64,000 bases of DNA from Selaginella moellendorffii (Eukaryota > Streptophyta > Lycopodiopsida > Selaginellales > Selaginellaceae): the NCBI RefSeq assembly GCF_000143415.4, contig NW_003314273.1:2286544-2350543 (forward strand), read 5' to 3'. Below, piece after piece: positions 33,303-45,735 of this stretch (its first letter is position 1; each line of letters begins with the position of its first letter). The notes below the pieces were generated by a model that searched no databases, was not told where the DNA came from, and worked only from the letters and a program-made list of their open reading frames with translations. Made by a program: the position numbers and the translations under genes.

Positions 33303-34900
33303 TCTTTAATTTAATATCTTTTAGAGATAAAAACTTAATATTTATTATATTTAAGTCTACCACTCTAGAGTTTGTGCAATAAAGGATTTAAAGGTTTGTG
33401 TGATAAAACTCTCCAGAGAAAAAAATAGTGATAATTTTCTTCTCTTAGAGAGTGATGAGATTAGAGAAGAAGACAATTTAACTCTTCTAAAAAGTCTTGT
33501 AATTTTTAATAAAGAGTTTTATATTGTATTGTTTTAAACTCTTTTAAGTAGAGTTCCCATTGTAGAAGTGAAAAGGTTGATCCAATCCCTTCCTTCTTTT
33601 AGCAAGTCTAAAAGCTACTTAGAGGATTACTATGCATTTAATCTACATCAAATAAGGAGAATTTAAGTATATAATATATTTAACATCTAAAATGAAGTAA
33701 CAAATCCCCCCTATAAAGCAAAAATTATGGTTATTCATAGAGCTACCGAGAAGCACTCATCAAACTAAAAAATAGTGATACTATTAGCAATCAACTTTGA
33801 GGTATCACAATTAATTTCATAGATGCTTGCATTGCAATGTTGTGGCAAAAAAAAAAAAAACAGCTAGATGATATTTAGGTTTTATGGATTAAAATACTAA
33901 TCTTTTTTATAATCCAAGAAGAAAATGGTAGACAAAGGAACTTCACATGGATGCAACTAATGTGGCAATATTATTAACATAAATATATAATAAATATTAA
34001 ATTGTCTTGACATCCATAAATATAAAGATTTACTAGAAAGACAAAGTGTTATATAACACTTATGTTTGCAAAAAAGATTGTATTTTAAAGCACTGTCCAA
34101 TATTGTCTAAGTGGAGAAGGAACAGAAGTGTGTTATATATCATAAGCTATTTCAAATGTATTTATATTTTTACTCTTATGACAAAGAGGAAAATATTCCA
34201 ATATATCATAATGAGGTTGAGAAGTGTTTACCAACATAGATCTAGATTTTAACAAAGCACTTTAGTCATATTCCTAATTCACTACAAAATAAAGTGTTAT
34301 TTCCAATTCATACGTATGTACTTACAAATAACATTAAGTTTATTTGTGTTAGCTAATGTCTTTAAATTTGATATTAAGTTTTATGTCCAAGATGGTAAAA
34401 TAGCAGTTATCTCAAAGGTGTGATACAATTTACATTGAGCACTTGCTATGTGTGGGTAGACATGTCATGAGATATATGTCACCATTAGAAAAGTGTAAAT
34501 GCTAAAGGTTTTTTATGTGTTTGAGGGAAGTGGGAGCAATATCTTTTGTCCTCTTCTCCTCTTTCATAATATTGTATTCTTTATTTTCTTCTTTTTTTCT
34601 TAGCATTTTATTCCTTATTTTCTTCCTTTTTTCAAGATTGTCATCTTGAGAAAAACTTTATAACAAAGCCTTTAGTTTTTTCTCAATTTTATCTAGAGCT
34701 AAACAATCACCCTTACTTGGCTAAAAATTTTTCTACAATAAGAAAACCTGGTTATGATCAATATTTTAAAACATTCTATAGTTTATTATAGTGTCTGTCT
34801 CTTTCAACTTCACCATTATGCAATTAAGCATGTTCATCCTTATATTGTCTATAACTCCATAACCAAGTCAAAATGTTTTTATAAGGTTTAGGGTTTAGGG
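33303..34900. other. AT-rich stretch, probably 5' part of a decayed Helitron
   Basis: No clear open frames. The plus-strand frame at 34046-34252 is Ile/Lys-rich and of no recognised type. An interstitial telomere-like TTTAGGGTTTAGGGTTA occurs at about 34887-34903. It leads into Rep/helicase remnants on the same strand, so it may be the decayed N-terminal part of the same Helitron. Confidence 0.35.
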
Positions 34901-34929
34901 TTACTGTATTTTATAGTTGAGTGCCCTTG

Positions 34930-37565
34930 ATTATGTCTAAAACCGTGATACTATTGACCAATATATAATGGCACAATTGCTTGATCCTCAAAATGAACAT
35001 GGAATTTCTAAAATAATTACATCTCATATGATACATAGTCCATGTGAGCCTTTTTACCCTAATAGTCTTTGCATGGAAAATGGAATTTGCTCAAAAGGTT
35101 AACTAAAAAAAATTAATTATAAAACTGTTCTTAGTGTTGATGGTTATCTAGATTATTATAGACCTGATAATGGCTGCACATTTCTAGACAATGGGTGCTA
35201 TATTGATAATTATTGGGTAGTGCCTTATAATAAATACCTTTGTAAAACATATAATACTCATGTTAATATTGAAATTTGTGCTACTATAAAAAATATTAAA
35301 TATTTATTTTAATATATTTATAAAGGTTATGATTGTGCTATAATTGAAATCCATTCAGCAACCCAACAATCTGATAATATTTTAAATTGGGATGAAATCT
35401 CAACTTTGTTAAATACATATTACATATCTGCTCTAGAGGCAATATGGAAATTTTTTAAATTTAAAATGCATGGTTGTTCAACCTCTATAATCTGTCTTTT
35501 TATCCATCTTCCAAATTTTTAAGACGTCTATTATATAGAAGGTTTTAAACAAATAACACTTCAAAGAATTACTCAAAATGGTACGATATTAACAAAATGG
35601 TTTAAGTTATAAATGACCTAAATGCTAGATAATATACATACCCTGATATCCCTTTATATTATACATTTAGCCCTTATACTCATAATTGAAAAATTTGACA
35701 TACAAGAAATGTCATTCCCCAAATATATTTTGTGTCACCAATCAATGTTGAACTATATTATTTACATTTTATTTTACTCCATAAAAAAGGTGTTATGTCT
35801 TTCAAAGATTTCAAGACATTTAACAATATTTATTATGACACATTTCAACAAGTTGCAAATGCAATGGGGCTTATAACTGATGATACTGAATGGGAAAAAT
35901 GTTTAAAAGATGCTTACTTTTTTAAAATGCTATCACAATTAAGACAATTATTTGTAATATTTTGTATCTTTTGCACTCCAAAACATCCTTACTTCTTATA
36001 GAATAAATTTAAAGATTTCTTCTCTGAGGATTTCATGCAAACGAATCATTATGAACATGTTTTACACAATATAAATATTAAAATGAAAATGCATGGTAAA
36101 ACTAATCAAACTACCACCTACCTTTACTGTCTGAATGATGATAAAAATATTGTCAACTCAACACAAATATATCAAAATGTTTAACAAAATATTCCTCGAT
36201 TTAATCAAGAACAATTAAATATTTTTAATGATATTCTTAATGTTATTGATCACCCAATTGAGCATAATTAATACATTTTCATTGATGGACTTGGTAAAAC
36301 ATTTCTTCTTAACACTCTTATAAATATTTGACAACTGAAAAAAATAAATATTGTTAACATGACTTGGACAAAAATTGCAAGTACTTTACTCTATAATGGC
36401 CAAACTTCACATGCTATTTTTAAATTTCCTATTCCAATAAATGAAATATCAACTTCTGCTATAATTGTTAATAGTGAAATAGATATAAGAATCAAAACTA
36501 TTAACATATTGTTATAGGATGAAATAAGTATGGTTCACACTCATGCATTCACTACTGTTAATTGAGTGTTGTGAGACTTAAAAAATACGTCATTACCTTT
36601 CGATGGCATAATTGTTGTCATTAGTGGGGACTTTAAATAGACACTTTCAGTCATTCCACATAGACAAGTGTTTCAAGTTTTGTAAGAATGAATAAATAAT
36701 GGCGATTCTTTAAAAAATTATTTTAGAAAATAAATATATGGCTTGCTGAAAGTGATAAATCATAGGTTGAATGTCTTATTAAAGTCGGAAATGGTGAAAA
36801 TTTTCAAAATTTACCATCTTTACTTTTTAACTTCATACATAACTAATTTATTCATTTATTATTGATTTTACCCTTCAATACTTGATATTTCAAACCCTTA
36901 TATTGCAGCCAATTAAGTCATATTTACCCCATGCAATCAATAACACTATTATCTCTAAATTACAAGGTGATACATATATCTATGAAAGTATTGATTTGTT
37001 GATATTAAACATCTTGAAAACTTTTCAACAAAATTCCAAAATTCTATCACACCTTTTAATCTTCCACCACATAAACTCTTTCCCAAATAAGGTGTTATTT
37101 TTGTCCTCCTAAGGAATATATCTTCATCAGCATGCAATGGCATATGTCTCATCCTAAAAAATGCACTACCAAATGTTTTAAATTGTGAAATTGTGATGGG
37201 GCAATTTAAAGGGACAAGAGTTTTTATCCCATATATCAAACTAATACCATCAAATATAGAAATTCTATTCAAAATGTCTAAAAGACAATTTTCAATCTGT
37301 TTGGGTTACTGCTTAACAATTTCTAAATGCCAAGGATAGACATTTGATTAAGTTAGAATTTACTTGCCCCACCCAATTTTCACTCATGGAGAACTTTATG
37401 TGGCTTTATCAAAATGCACATCACTATTTGACTTGGAATTAAAGTTCAAAACACCACATGCCAGGGCTGCCTCCTTCCTCAAGATCCTTTTGTTTTACTG
37501 TATATAAAGAAGTTTCATATTAAACCTCTTTGTAAACCACCCAGCATTTGCTGGGCAAGTACTCG
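34930..37565 (+). mobile_element. Decayed Helitron with Rep/helicase remnants and 3' hairpin
   Basis: Plus-strand reading through stops and shifts recovers, in order, the end of the Rep region (VVPYNKYLCKTYNTHVNIEI near 35200), the linker typical of Helitron proteins (MSFKDFKTFNNIYYDTFQQV, about 35790-35850) and PIF1-type helicase motifs: GLGKTFLLNTLI (Walker A, about 36290), DEISMVHTHAF (Walker B, about 36520), GIIVVISGDF (about 36610) and GYCLTISKCQG then FTHGELYVALSKCTSLFDLE near 37300-37440. The 3' terminus is a hairpin at 37540-37555 plus 10 nt ending CTCG at 37565, the same as the Helitron at 60 kb, which ends CTAG. The 5' end (TC) was not located. Confidence 0.75.
37540..37565 (+). other. 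Helitron 3' terminal hairpin
   Basis: CCCAGC-ATTT-GCTGGG forms a perfect 6-bp stem, followed by CAAGTACTCG. The minus-strand terminus at 60003-60028 is identical except for CTAG at the end, the canonical CTRR Helitron ending. The element stops 71 bp from the stop codon of the next gene. Confidence 0.75.
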
Positions 37566-37636
37566 TAATCCATAACTCTGAAAGAATAAAACAAAATTAT
37601 ATTATACCAGAAAAAGGTGAAATAAATTCAGTAATG

Positions 37637-39644
37637 TTATCGCACCTTCAGGCCTTGTACAAGCCCAGTAGAGCGATCACAGGCAAAGCCCAACAGATCA
37701 AGAGCCAGCGCCGCAAGCTTATTGGAGATCTTGGCGTGATTGAGCGCATTGTAGGACTGGACGAAGCTGCCGAGCGTCACAGTGGACGATGCGTCCTCTT
37801 CGTAACCGTTGTTGATGAGCCTTCTCATCAGGCGGAGCGTCCTCGTCTTTCTCTCTTCATCCGCCAGATCGGACTTGCTCTGGCTCTCCTCCTCGATCGC
37901 GAGAGACGGCGGTGCCGTGATGAGCGCCGAGGCAGCCGAGTCCAGCGCGCTCAAGTACTGGACCACGCCCTCCCGGAGAAAAGTATTGGAGGATTCACAG
38001 CAGCCTTCTTCTTTCACGCAGGCAGCGCACAGTTCCCTGTCTTCCCTGCAAGATATTATCCTCGCACTCGATCCAAAGCTTCTTAAGAAACTGGAGCTTA
38101 CTTGGTCAGGAAATAGATCCACTCGCAGAGTGACAGACACTTGTTGCACAGGCGTATTGAATCGTCCTTGAATTCCTGGTAAGGCCCGGAAACCCAGTCA
38201 GGCACGTCCTTTAGCACCGGGAGGAACACGCTGACAAATCCATGCAACGTCGACTGGAGACGAAAGAAAGCTTGGTCAGAGTTGGCAAGCACGAACAAAC
38301 CGAGTTACCTTGTTCTTGGGATGTGGAGAAGACACTGGCTTGGCTGAAGAGGCTGGAGAGCTTAGATCCTCCATAGGTGGCTGTTTTATGCGCCTTGGTC
38401 GAGGAAGAGCTTCGAGACCTTGATCCCGGGAGCTTTGATCAGCTGAAGAAAATCGAACAAGTGGTGGAGGAGGTGGAGAACTTGGAAGAAGGTTTACATC
38501 CTTATCTGAACAGCGCCGACGAGCTCGAGAACTTTGGTCGACCGCAGGAGGTGGAGGAGGAGCCCGAAAACTTCGCGTCCGACGAACTGGGGAATCCACT
38601 GGAGTAGCTTCCGCAGGAGCTGGCGAACTTTGTGGATCTCGAGAAGTTTGATCAGTTCGAGGACTTTGATTCGCGAGAAGACCCCGAGGACTTCGATTAC
38701 GAGGAGCTGCCGCACTCTGGTCCCCTACTATAGCTTTGGGAGGAGCTGGAGAACTTTGATCCCTTGGAATAGCTTCTATACCGTCTAGCGAACTTTGATC
38801 TGGAGGAGCTTGACGACGGACCGGCAGAGCTGCTGCTAGAGAACCTTCCGGAGCAGCCGGAGAACTTTGATCAGCTGGAGAAGCTCGAAAACCATGATCA
38901 ACAGCAACTGGAGGAGGTCGGGAACTTCCACTACGATCTGATGGCGCTGGAGAGCTTTTCTTCGCAACCACCGGAGGAGCTGGAAGTATTATAACGTCTG
39001 GAGGAGCTCGGGAACTTCCACTACGATCTGATGGCGCTGGAGAACTTTTCTTTGCAACCACCGGGGGAGCTGGAAGGATTATAACGTCTGGACAAGTTCT
39101 TGGGGACGATAACGGACTGTCCGGATCGAGGTCCACTATTTCCCTGTAAAGCTTTTGGACGGAAGAAAGCTGTTAGTACACAGATGAGGAAGAACACAAG
39201 CGAAAACGAGAATGCCACTTACTTTCCCCGGAGAAAGAAAAATCACATCGTCTGGGAAATCCTCTTGCCTTTCGTCCTCTCCACGGGCCAGTTCTTCGAT
39301 CTATAACTCCGGTTAATCAAACGAGAAGACGAAGGAAATGCAAACGATAAAACTCACTGGTGCCGCTGGCTCTTGATCCAGAATCGCTGCTTTCTCCTGA
39401 AACGGGAAGACGAAATCAATCTCTAGAAAGCAATGAGATCTCACCTCAGGGGCAGCCTCAATCCGCGGTTTCTTCTGGCGATTGTAGCGATTTCCACGAG
39501 AAATCCACGAATCACGACACAATGTACACATCGAACGACGCGGAGGCTTACCTCTGGCAGCGAGAACCGCTCGCGAATCGCCGCCAGCTCCGTGTGAAGC
39601 GTTCGAATGCGCGATTCCCAGCTCTCCTCCTTGCGCTTCGCCAT
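37637..39644 (-). CDS. Unrecognised proline-rich protein with conserved-looking helical C-terminus
   Basis: Seven exons on the minus strand (39552-39644, 39445-39474, 39358-39396, 39223-39300, 38309-39151, 38102-38253, 37637-38045) join in phase through GT-AG introns of about 56-77 bp and give 547 residues. I do not recognise the family. An N-terminal amphipathic helix (SWESRIRTLHTELAAIRERF) and an acidic linker lead to a ~270-residue Pro/Ser/Arg-rich disordered middle. This contains two tandem 30-residue copies of PDVIILPAPPVVAKK-SSPAPSDRSG and about eight DQSS-type motifs. The Cys-containing helical C-terminus includes LCNKCLSLCEWIYFL, RELCAACVKEEG and FVQSYNALNHAKISNKLAAL. No signal peptide or TM, so probably nuclear or cytosolic (inference). 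An ACCCTA motif lies just upstream of the ATG, and a Helitron ends 71 bp past the stop codon. The exon structure is convincing; the function is unknown. Confidence 0.85.
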
Positions 39645-39775
39645 GTCAGTCGAAGAACCCTAACTGGAGATTAAAAATCTAACGTGTTTTAAAAAGGGCA
39701 AACCCTCCGTACAATCCCTGTCAAACGGGAAATCACGTTTTCCGTACGTCTCTCTTCTTTGTTCGTCTTTCTTGA

Positions 39776-41626
39776 CTATAGGCTGGAAGCGAGCGTTTCG
39801 TGGATGAATTCCGCGATCTCGTTGGCCAGTTCGCAGTTCTGGCCAATCTGCAAGAGAAATTCCTCACGTCAGTCACTCGTGATCGACTTGAAAGAGAATG
39901 ATTCTCTCTAAAAGATCGATCTTTTAGATCGATCAATCACGAAAGAACTGGAACGAGGAGGAAGGGAGCTTAGTACCTTGACTTCGAAGGCGTAGAGCAC
40001 CGTGTGATCGATCGTTGTCACGTTGGTGTGGAGGATGCTAAACAGCAGCTTGTTCTCCAGCGCGGTCATCGTCTTGAGCAGCTGCCCGGGTTTCTTCTGC
40101 GAGAGAATCTTTATGTTTGCGTTGCTGCCCGTGATCTTCACCTCCACCTGGGCGATCTCCGACTTGGCCTCCCCGTACAGCTCGCGCAGCGGCTCGTACA
40201 GCCCCGTGTCGAAGTACTTGACGTCGAGTGGCAGCGGTGGCGGCGGCGGCGGCGCTGGCGGCGACGCTCGGATCATCCCGCCACCACCGCCAGGGAAGCC
40301 GGCGGCCACGGCTTGGATGATCGTGGTTGGCGATCCCAGCATTCTCGGCGGTGCCTCCACGAAGCTCATCTTGCGCTTCTTCTGCTCCTCGAGGCATTGT
40401 AGCAGCTGCTGGAGCTCCTTGACGAACTCGATCGCGCCGCCGATGATCGAGGCCTGGTCTCCCTGCAAGAACAATGAGTGTTTCGTAGTCAGTGACAATC
40501 GCTACTTCTCTCTCTCACACGCACGAATATGAAAAGCTGATTGAGAGGTGGGCAGCCAGTCCCTTTCTATCTCACAAAAACTCGTGATGAGCTCATCTGG
40601 AGCTCACGACGATCTAGCCATGAAAAAATAGCGAAGAGAAAAGCATGGAAAAAGCGAAAAAATCAGTTTTTGAGCAATCTGATGGAAGAAGAAAAAAACG
40701 AATAGCGAAGAGAGAAAAAAATGGAAAAAGAGAGTAGCAATCTAGCTATCTATTGATGAACCAGAAAAAGAACGTACCCGCTGGACGTAAGATCCTGGCA
40801 TGAGAGCGCGAAGAACTCGTAGATGCTCGTTCATCTGGCGTCGGCGATTGCGCTCCACTGCGATGTGCGTCATTCGCTGGCTCTCCACTTCCTCGCTGCT
40901 CTTGCAAGGCCTGGATCTCTTCCGCTTGGGCTTGTTGCTGGTTCTTGTCGTGGTCGCCTCGAGGACGGAGCTAGATCTGGAAGCTCCTCCCCACGAAGAA
41001 TTGGCCTGGAACGACGCTGTTGTTGTGTTCTTCTTGCCATTGATGTCGCCCAAGGAGTGGAAAGAAGCGTGGTGATCTTCGTCGTAGTCAGTCCAGAGCT
41101 TGGTTATTCCCGGAGCTTCAATCTCGACGCTCGAGGGAGAGGCTTGCTGCAGCGTCAATCCCTGCTGCTCGAGCTCCTCGGCTTTGTCCGAGCGCCCCGC
41201 AAACATGGATCGACTTAGTAACTGGAAGGAGCCGAAGCCGCCGCCACCGGGATGCTCGTCTTCCGGAGTCCTGGAAGAAGCTCCTGCTGCTGGAATTCCT
41301 CCTCCCCCGCCATCTCCTGCTCCTCCTCCTCCTGCTGCCGCTGCCGCTGCAGTAGTTCCTTGCTCGGGAAAGGCTGAAATCTCTGGAAAAATCGCCTTTT
41401 CATGCAGTGACGAGGAACTGGAGCTGTTGTTGGCGGCGTTGTTTGAGAATTGCGACGAAGCGAACATGTCGAACAAGGTGCTGCTTATCGGAGTTTCATC
41501 ACCGCCGGCGCCGCCACTCACACTCTCGTGCTCGAGAATATCAATCCGGGAGATCTCGTCTGGCGAGGACAGCCTCGGTGGTCGCTGCATTATCTCCGGA
41601 GCTGCACTGGATTGTACTCCTGGCAT
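39776..41626 (-). CDS. SMF-type (SPCH/MUTE/FAMA) bHLH transcription factor
   Basis: This encodes a group Ia bHLH of the stomatal-lineage SPEECHLESS/MUTE/FAMA class, which acts in the nucleus as a heterodimer with ICE/SCRM-type bHLHs on E-boxes. Three exons (40778-41626, 39977-40462, 39776-39847) join in phase to 468 residues. The splice between the first two falls inside the loop, YVQR|GDQAS, as usual for the group. The basic region [16 protein letters not shown] has His254, Glu258 and the Arg needed for E-box contact; helix 2 continues [22 protein letters not shown]-terminal ACT-like SMF domain includes [20 protein letters not shown] and ends in [13 protein letters not shown]. The N-terminal 240 residues are Ser/Gly/Ala-rich. 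I chose the ATG at 41626; the frame is open further upstream without an ATG. FAMA-like by length and flanks, but orthology among the three is not settled by eye. Confidence 0.93.
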
Positions 41627-43433
41627 CTGCTGCTGCGACGAGACCACACGTGAACTTCCTTCGGTCGGAATCACTGTGGTTGCGTTAACTCGACTCGAGC
41701 GTGGAGGAGGAGAACAGTCGCGAGGAAGTGGAAGAACAAAAGCTCGCTCGTGGATCCAAGCAGACCCAGCCTAGTAGAAAACTTTGTTCGTCTTGGTTGT
41801 TTTGTTTACCAGCAGCCAGCCTCCGTGAATCGTACGCAGCATCACGAGCACAGCCGGGACGACGGGGTCTCTTTTCTCTCTCGTCGCGTGGAATCCGAAT
41901 AGAAAAATGTTGAATTCCTCGTCGTTGCCGAGTGAAAGGACCTCTTGTTTTCGAGCAATTGAGTTTTTCACTGTGAGCCGACGAGGTGCTGTCATCCAAC
42001 CGAATACCGAGCCAAATATATCTGCGACGTAGGCCTCACTGATTGAAAGAATGATACCGCGTGTGTAGGTCCTCGGAGCTATGGAGCAAGGAGGCACCAG
42101 CTAGAGAATGAGGGACAGCAAGTAAACTCGTAACACAACTGCTGGCTCGTTCGGACCTTCGTACTCAGCGACAAAGGACACTCCTTTTCTTCTTTCGTCT
42201 CCTTTTTCTCTCCCGTTTATGCTTTTTCTCTACAGGGACCGGCCACGGCGCCTGCAAACAGATCATAAGCAACTCATTAGATGCGATCGAGCCAGCGAGC
42301 GAAAGAAGAGAAAAAGAAAGAAAAAAACAACGGACAAGCGCGTGAAAGAGGCAAGCATTGACTTACAGACCTTTGCAGTGTTCCTCTGCCTCGGCAAGTT
42401 TTTGTTCCAAGCCGATGGTGTAGTGTCAGCATTCCGCTGCGCGGCACTGCAGCAAAACTCCGTCTCTATCTCCGGGCGACTGTGCAAAATTTGGTTAGTT
42501 ACTGGCACATCGCCAACTTTAAGATGATCCTCCTGGCGAGAAAACGATGGAGGGCGCGAGAGCCGGTGGTCCCTCCGGTTGGTAAAAGCTGGGCCTGCTA
42601 CAAGGACCACCGAGTGAGCGAAAACAATCGAATGGAAATGACGTTAAGTCACGATTAAGCTCGAGCATACCTTTGCGATAAGTTGTAACAGTGCTGCTTT
42701 CCTTGATGGCTGCTTCCAGGAAATAGCGACAAGTTAGAGGAGATATACACATCTGCGAAGATCATCGCAGCTCACGGGGGGGCTCCAGTAGAGAGAGAGA
42801 GAGGACGTCCAGTCTCTCGTGTGATATCACACTCTCTCAGCTCTAAGATGATCTCGATGACAATAGAATAGTATTTTCCGAGTCAATCATCCAATCTCTC
42901 TCGGCGGCGAGCACCTCAAAAACAGTTAGGCAACTAAAACCCGTCCCTGACGAAACTCGTCCGGCCTTTGATATCGCCACCGCCATCATCGCTGAATCAT
43001 CTATGAAGCTTAAAAACCTGCGCTCTTTTCACTTGACGACCGGCCAGCCAGAGAATCCAAGTCACAGGATGGAGCACAGAGGCATTTATCACCCGACCGA
43101 CCCCCTCGATCCAATCACCACTGCGCTAATGTAAACTTCTAGATTGATATGAAGGTCCGCCGGGTGTTTTGATCGATCACAAGGGTGAGCGCTAGACTTT
43201 GATAGCGATTCTTCATCCTTCGCAAATGCGGGCTTGTGAAAAGAGGTGTACCCACAAGCTTTTGACTTACGGCCTTTTTTTCCCACCACGTGAAAGCGCA
43301 GGGATGCCGTGAACAGCATTCACTCTGACAAAAACCAAGAGCGCGAAGTGATTGTCGGCGAAAGATTTAAGGAAATTGCCATACCTTTGAAAGTCAAGAT
43401 TGAAGTTCGGTGAAGCTTTTCAAGGGCGGAGAA
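41627..43433 (-). promoter_or_regulatory. Upstream region of the SMF bHLH gene
   Basis: No convincing separate gene. A G-box CACGTG lies 21 bp upstream of the chosen ATG (41647-41652) and another at 43287-43292. A GA-repeat (about 42791-42804) and a GTGATATCAC palindrome (42820-42829) are present. Splice-like signals suggest leader introns, but they cannot be fixed. Small open frames on both strands look like shadows. E-boxes could allow auto-regulation (inference). Confidence 0.35.
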
Positions 43434-45709
43434 CTATCCTTGTACGGTGGCTACTTGCAAGTCGTCCGGAGCATCCGCATTTTCTATGCTGGCGGCGAGT
43501 TCGTCGTCGGAGAAGCAGTTTATCGACTGTATGGCATCCCCGATGTTAAAAGTTGAGAGTTCAGACTTGCAGAGCTTTTCGAAGGTTCCAAACCGCGCAC
43601 CCTGCAGACCGCTCGATGAAAGCCTTGCGGCGATAGTGTTCAACTTTTTCCTGTTTGTCTTGATGCTTTCGAGAGCTTGTGAAAACTCCTCCGAGGAACG
43701 CAAGCTCTTAAAAGCCAGGAACGCTGCATTCTCGGACACCGGAATAACTTCCACCTCGGATGAGAACTGAGTCTCTTCGAAGCAGCTCTTTACCAGTTTC
43801 TGAAGCTGGCGGGATGAACCAACTGGGTCCTGTGACCAGACAATAACCGCGGCATCACTGGCAGGACGTCGGGCCGAGTAGCTTTCTCGTTCCGGCAATG
43901 CTTTAGAGCCTTTGGCTTCTTTCCCCGTCTTCAAGTCCAGCACGAAATGACCAGCCCAGCCCATGTAGAGAAGGTTGGAAAACTCCGAGATAGCGTGGGT
44001 TCCACGAAGGATTTTTTTCGAGAGTGCATAAAACTCGGTAGGATTGGAGACCACTGTCCGCCACAGCTGGGCAAAGATTGCGCCCGTCATATAAGCATCA
44101 AATCCTGCTTCATGTTTTAACTCCGCGTCAGAGTACCTGAACGGCCAGCTTATAAAAATCTGAGAGGAGAAATGTGCGTCACTCACTTGTGAAAGCCATC
44201 AGCAATTTCCACGTTCACTGTTGAATGTGCCTTCATTTTGGTGTTTTTCTTCGCATCCTCACCGAAGTAGTAGGAATACACGGGGTACAAAGACGTGGTA
44301 CTGATGCTCGTCCGAAGAACTTTGAGCATGTACTTCGTATCTATGACGGCGGGAAATAGTTCGTGAATGACGTTGCAGAAACCGGAATAATTATCCGGGA
44401 GTGGTCCAATAAACTTGTTGTAGATGTGAGCAAGATCTAACCATGAAGAAAAAATAAGTGAGGTAAAGAGAAAAAAACAGAAAGAACCTAGAACGCAGTT
44501 ATGGCCCACGATGGGTTTTTTCGACTCCGAGATTGCATCAATTACTTGCCGAAAACCCACTGCCTCCATCACATCATACTCCATGAGATCCAGCTTTGCC
44601 TTGTCAAGGTCGGCCTAGACAAGCATATTTTAAGCCGCTAGTGACATTTGTCGCTACAAAATAGTACCTGTAATGCAATTTTGTGCTCCGAGGACCCAGT
44701 GTAGATGACTTTCACCTGTGTCGCCTCTTTCTCATTACCTTCGATCATAGGCACCAAATCGTCGAAGTTACTACTCACGGCCTGAAATTTTGACACACTA
44801 TCAGAGAAAGAAGAAGAAGAAAGGAAGACAATAGTACCTTCAAAACAAGTTTTGCTTGGCGCTTGTCAGAAACGTTGATGACTAGAGAAGGAAGTGGAGC
44901 TTCATCGTCAGGCATGGAAGAACGACCAGAAGACTCCTCCTGCTTGGCTTTGTGCTTGGCCATGATTTTGGACGCACGCCATAAACCAACTTGGAGTCTA
45001 ACTCTCTCGCTGAAAATCAAGTCGGATGTCTTACGCATGGAAACTTCAGGAAGTTCGTCCTCTCCTTTTTTTGCAAGCAATGCCCGAAGTTTCCCTTCTT
45101 CTTTCCTCGATAGATACGAGATTCCTGCACTAAACGGCTTTTGCATAAGATCAAAACAAAAATCATCACAAGATTACCATTGTATATGCAAGCATTGAAA
45201 TCGAAATGGTGCTTTGCCAGAAACTCTAGTGACGATGTCTGGCATAAGAAGTCGCGCTCAAGAACGAGCTCGTTTCGAGGAAACAAGAAAAAATTAAACC
45301 TGTGACAATGAAGCATGAAGAAAACTAGAGGAGAAAATAAATTCGAGAGAAGAGTTTTTACTTACGGGTGTCCCAAGAACTTGGAAGAAGCCTGATCGTA
45401 TCGAAACAAGCACAGGCCACATTGCAGCAACGAGAATTTCTCTGCCGAATCCCTCACGTTGTGATACCTCGTCTCCAGCGTGTCGAGCTCCATGCTCTTG
45501 CGCCAGGGCGCGCTGTGCACCCCCGACATCTCTAGGTCCATCGCCACGAAATCCGCGTCGCGGAGGAGGCCCTTGAGCCGCTGGAATGCGGCCCCGAAAT
45601 TCTGGCGCGTGATCGCGTGAGAGGAATCGCGCACGACTGCGCTGCAAAAGAACCTAATGCCGCTACCAGCGACACGAGCGCGGCGAGGCAGCGCTCTCCA
45701 GAGCGCCAT
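43434..45709 (-). CDS. AHG2: Poly(A)-specific ribonuclease, AHG2/PARN type
   Basis: This is a DEDD-family 3' exonuclease (CAF1/PARN fold) that shortens poly(A) tails. In Arabidopsis, AHG2 acts on mitochondrial mRNAs and affects ABA and salicylate responses. Seven exons (45366-45709, 45178-45299, 44838-45124, 44668-44781, 44488-44614, 44187-44436, 43434-44136) join in phase to 648 residues. An Arg-rich, acid-free N-terminus (MALWRALPRRARVAGSGIRF) fits a mitochondrial presequence. Catalytic residues are present: D58 and E60 in FVAMDLEMSG, D332 in VGHNCVLDLAHIY (rebuilt across a splice) and H423/D428 in KHEAGFDAYMTG. The block RYHNVRDSAEKFSLLQCG matches the plant form closely. A telo-box-like run, AACCCTAAACCCTAG, lies 12-26 bp upstream of the ATG. 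The family is firm; the mitochondrial role is by homology. Confidence 0.94.
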
Positions 45710-45719
45710 TCTTCTCCAA

Positions 45720-45735
45720 AAACCCTAAACCCTAG
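45720..45735 (-). promoter_or_regulatory. Telo-box-like motif at the PARN start
   Basis: AAACCCTAAACCCTAG (plus-strand reading) directly precedes the PARN ATG at 45709. Telo-boxes are known in promoters and leaders of plant housekeeping genes; its role here is inferred. Confidence 0.4.

Noticed and set aside
38377-38788. Acidic plus-strand frames across 38.4-38.8 kb
   Set aside because: Antisense shadow of the Ser/Pro/Arg-rich exon of the minus-strand gene.
42219-42752. Open frames on both strands upstream of the bHLH gene
   Set aside because: Mutually overlapping, no conserved motif; more likely leader exons/introns.
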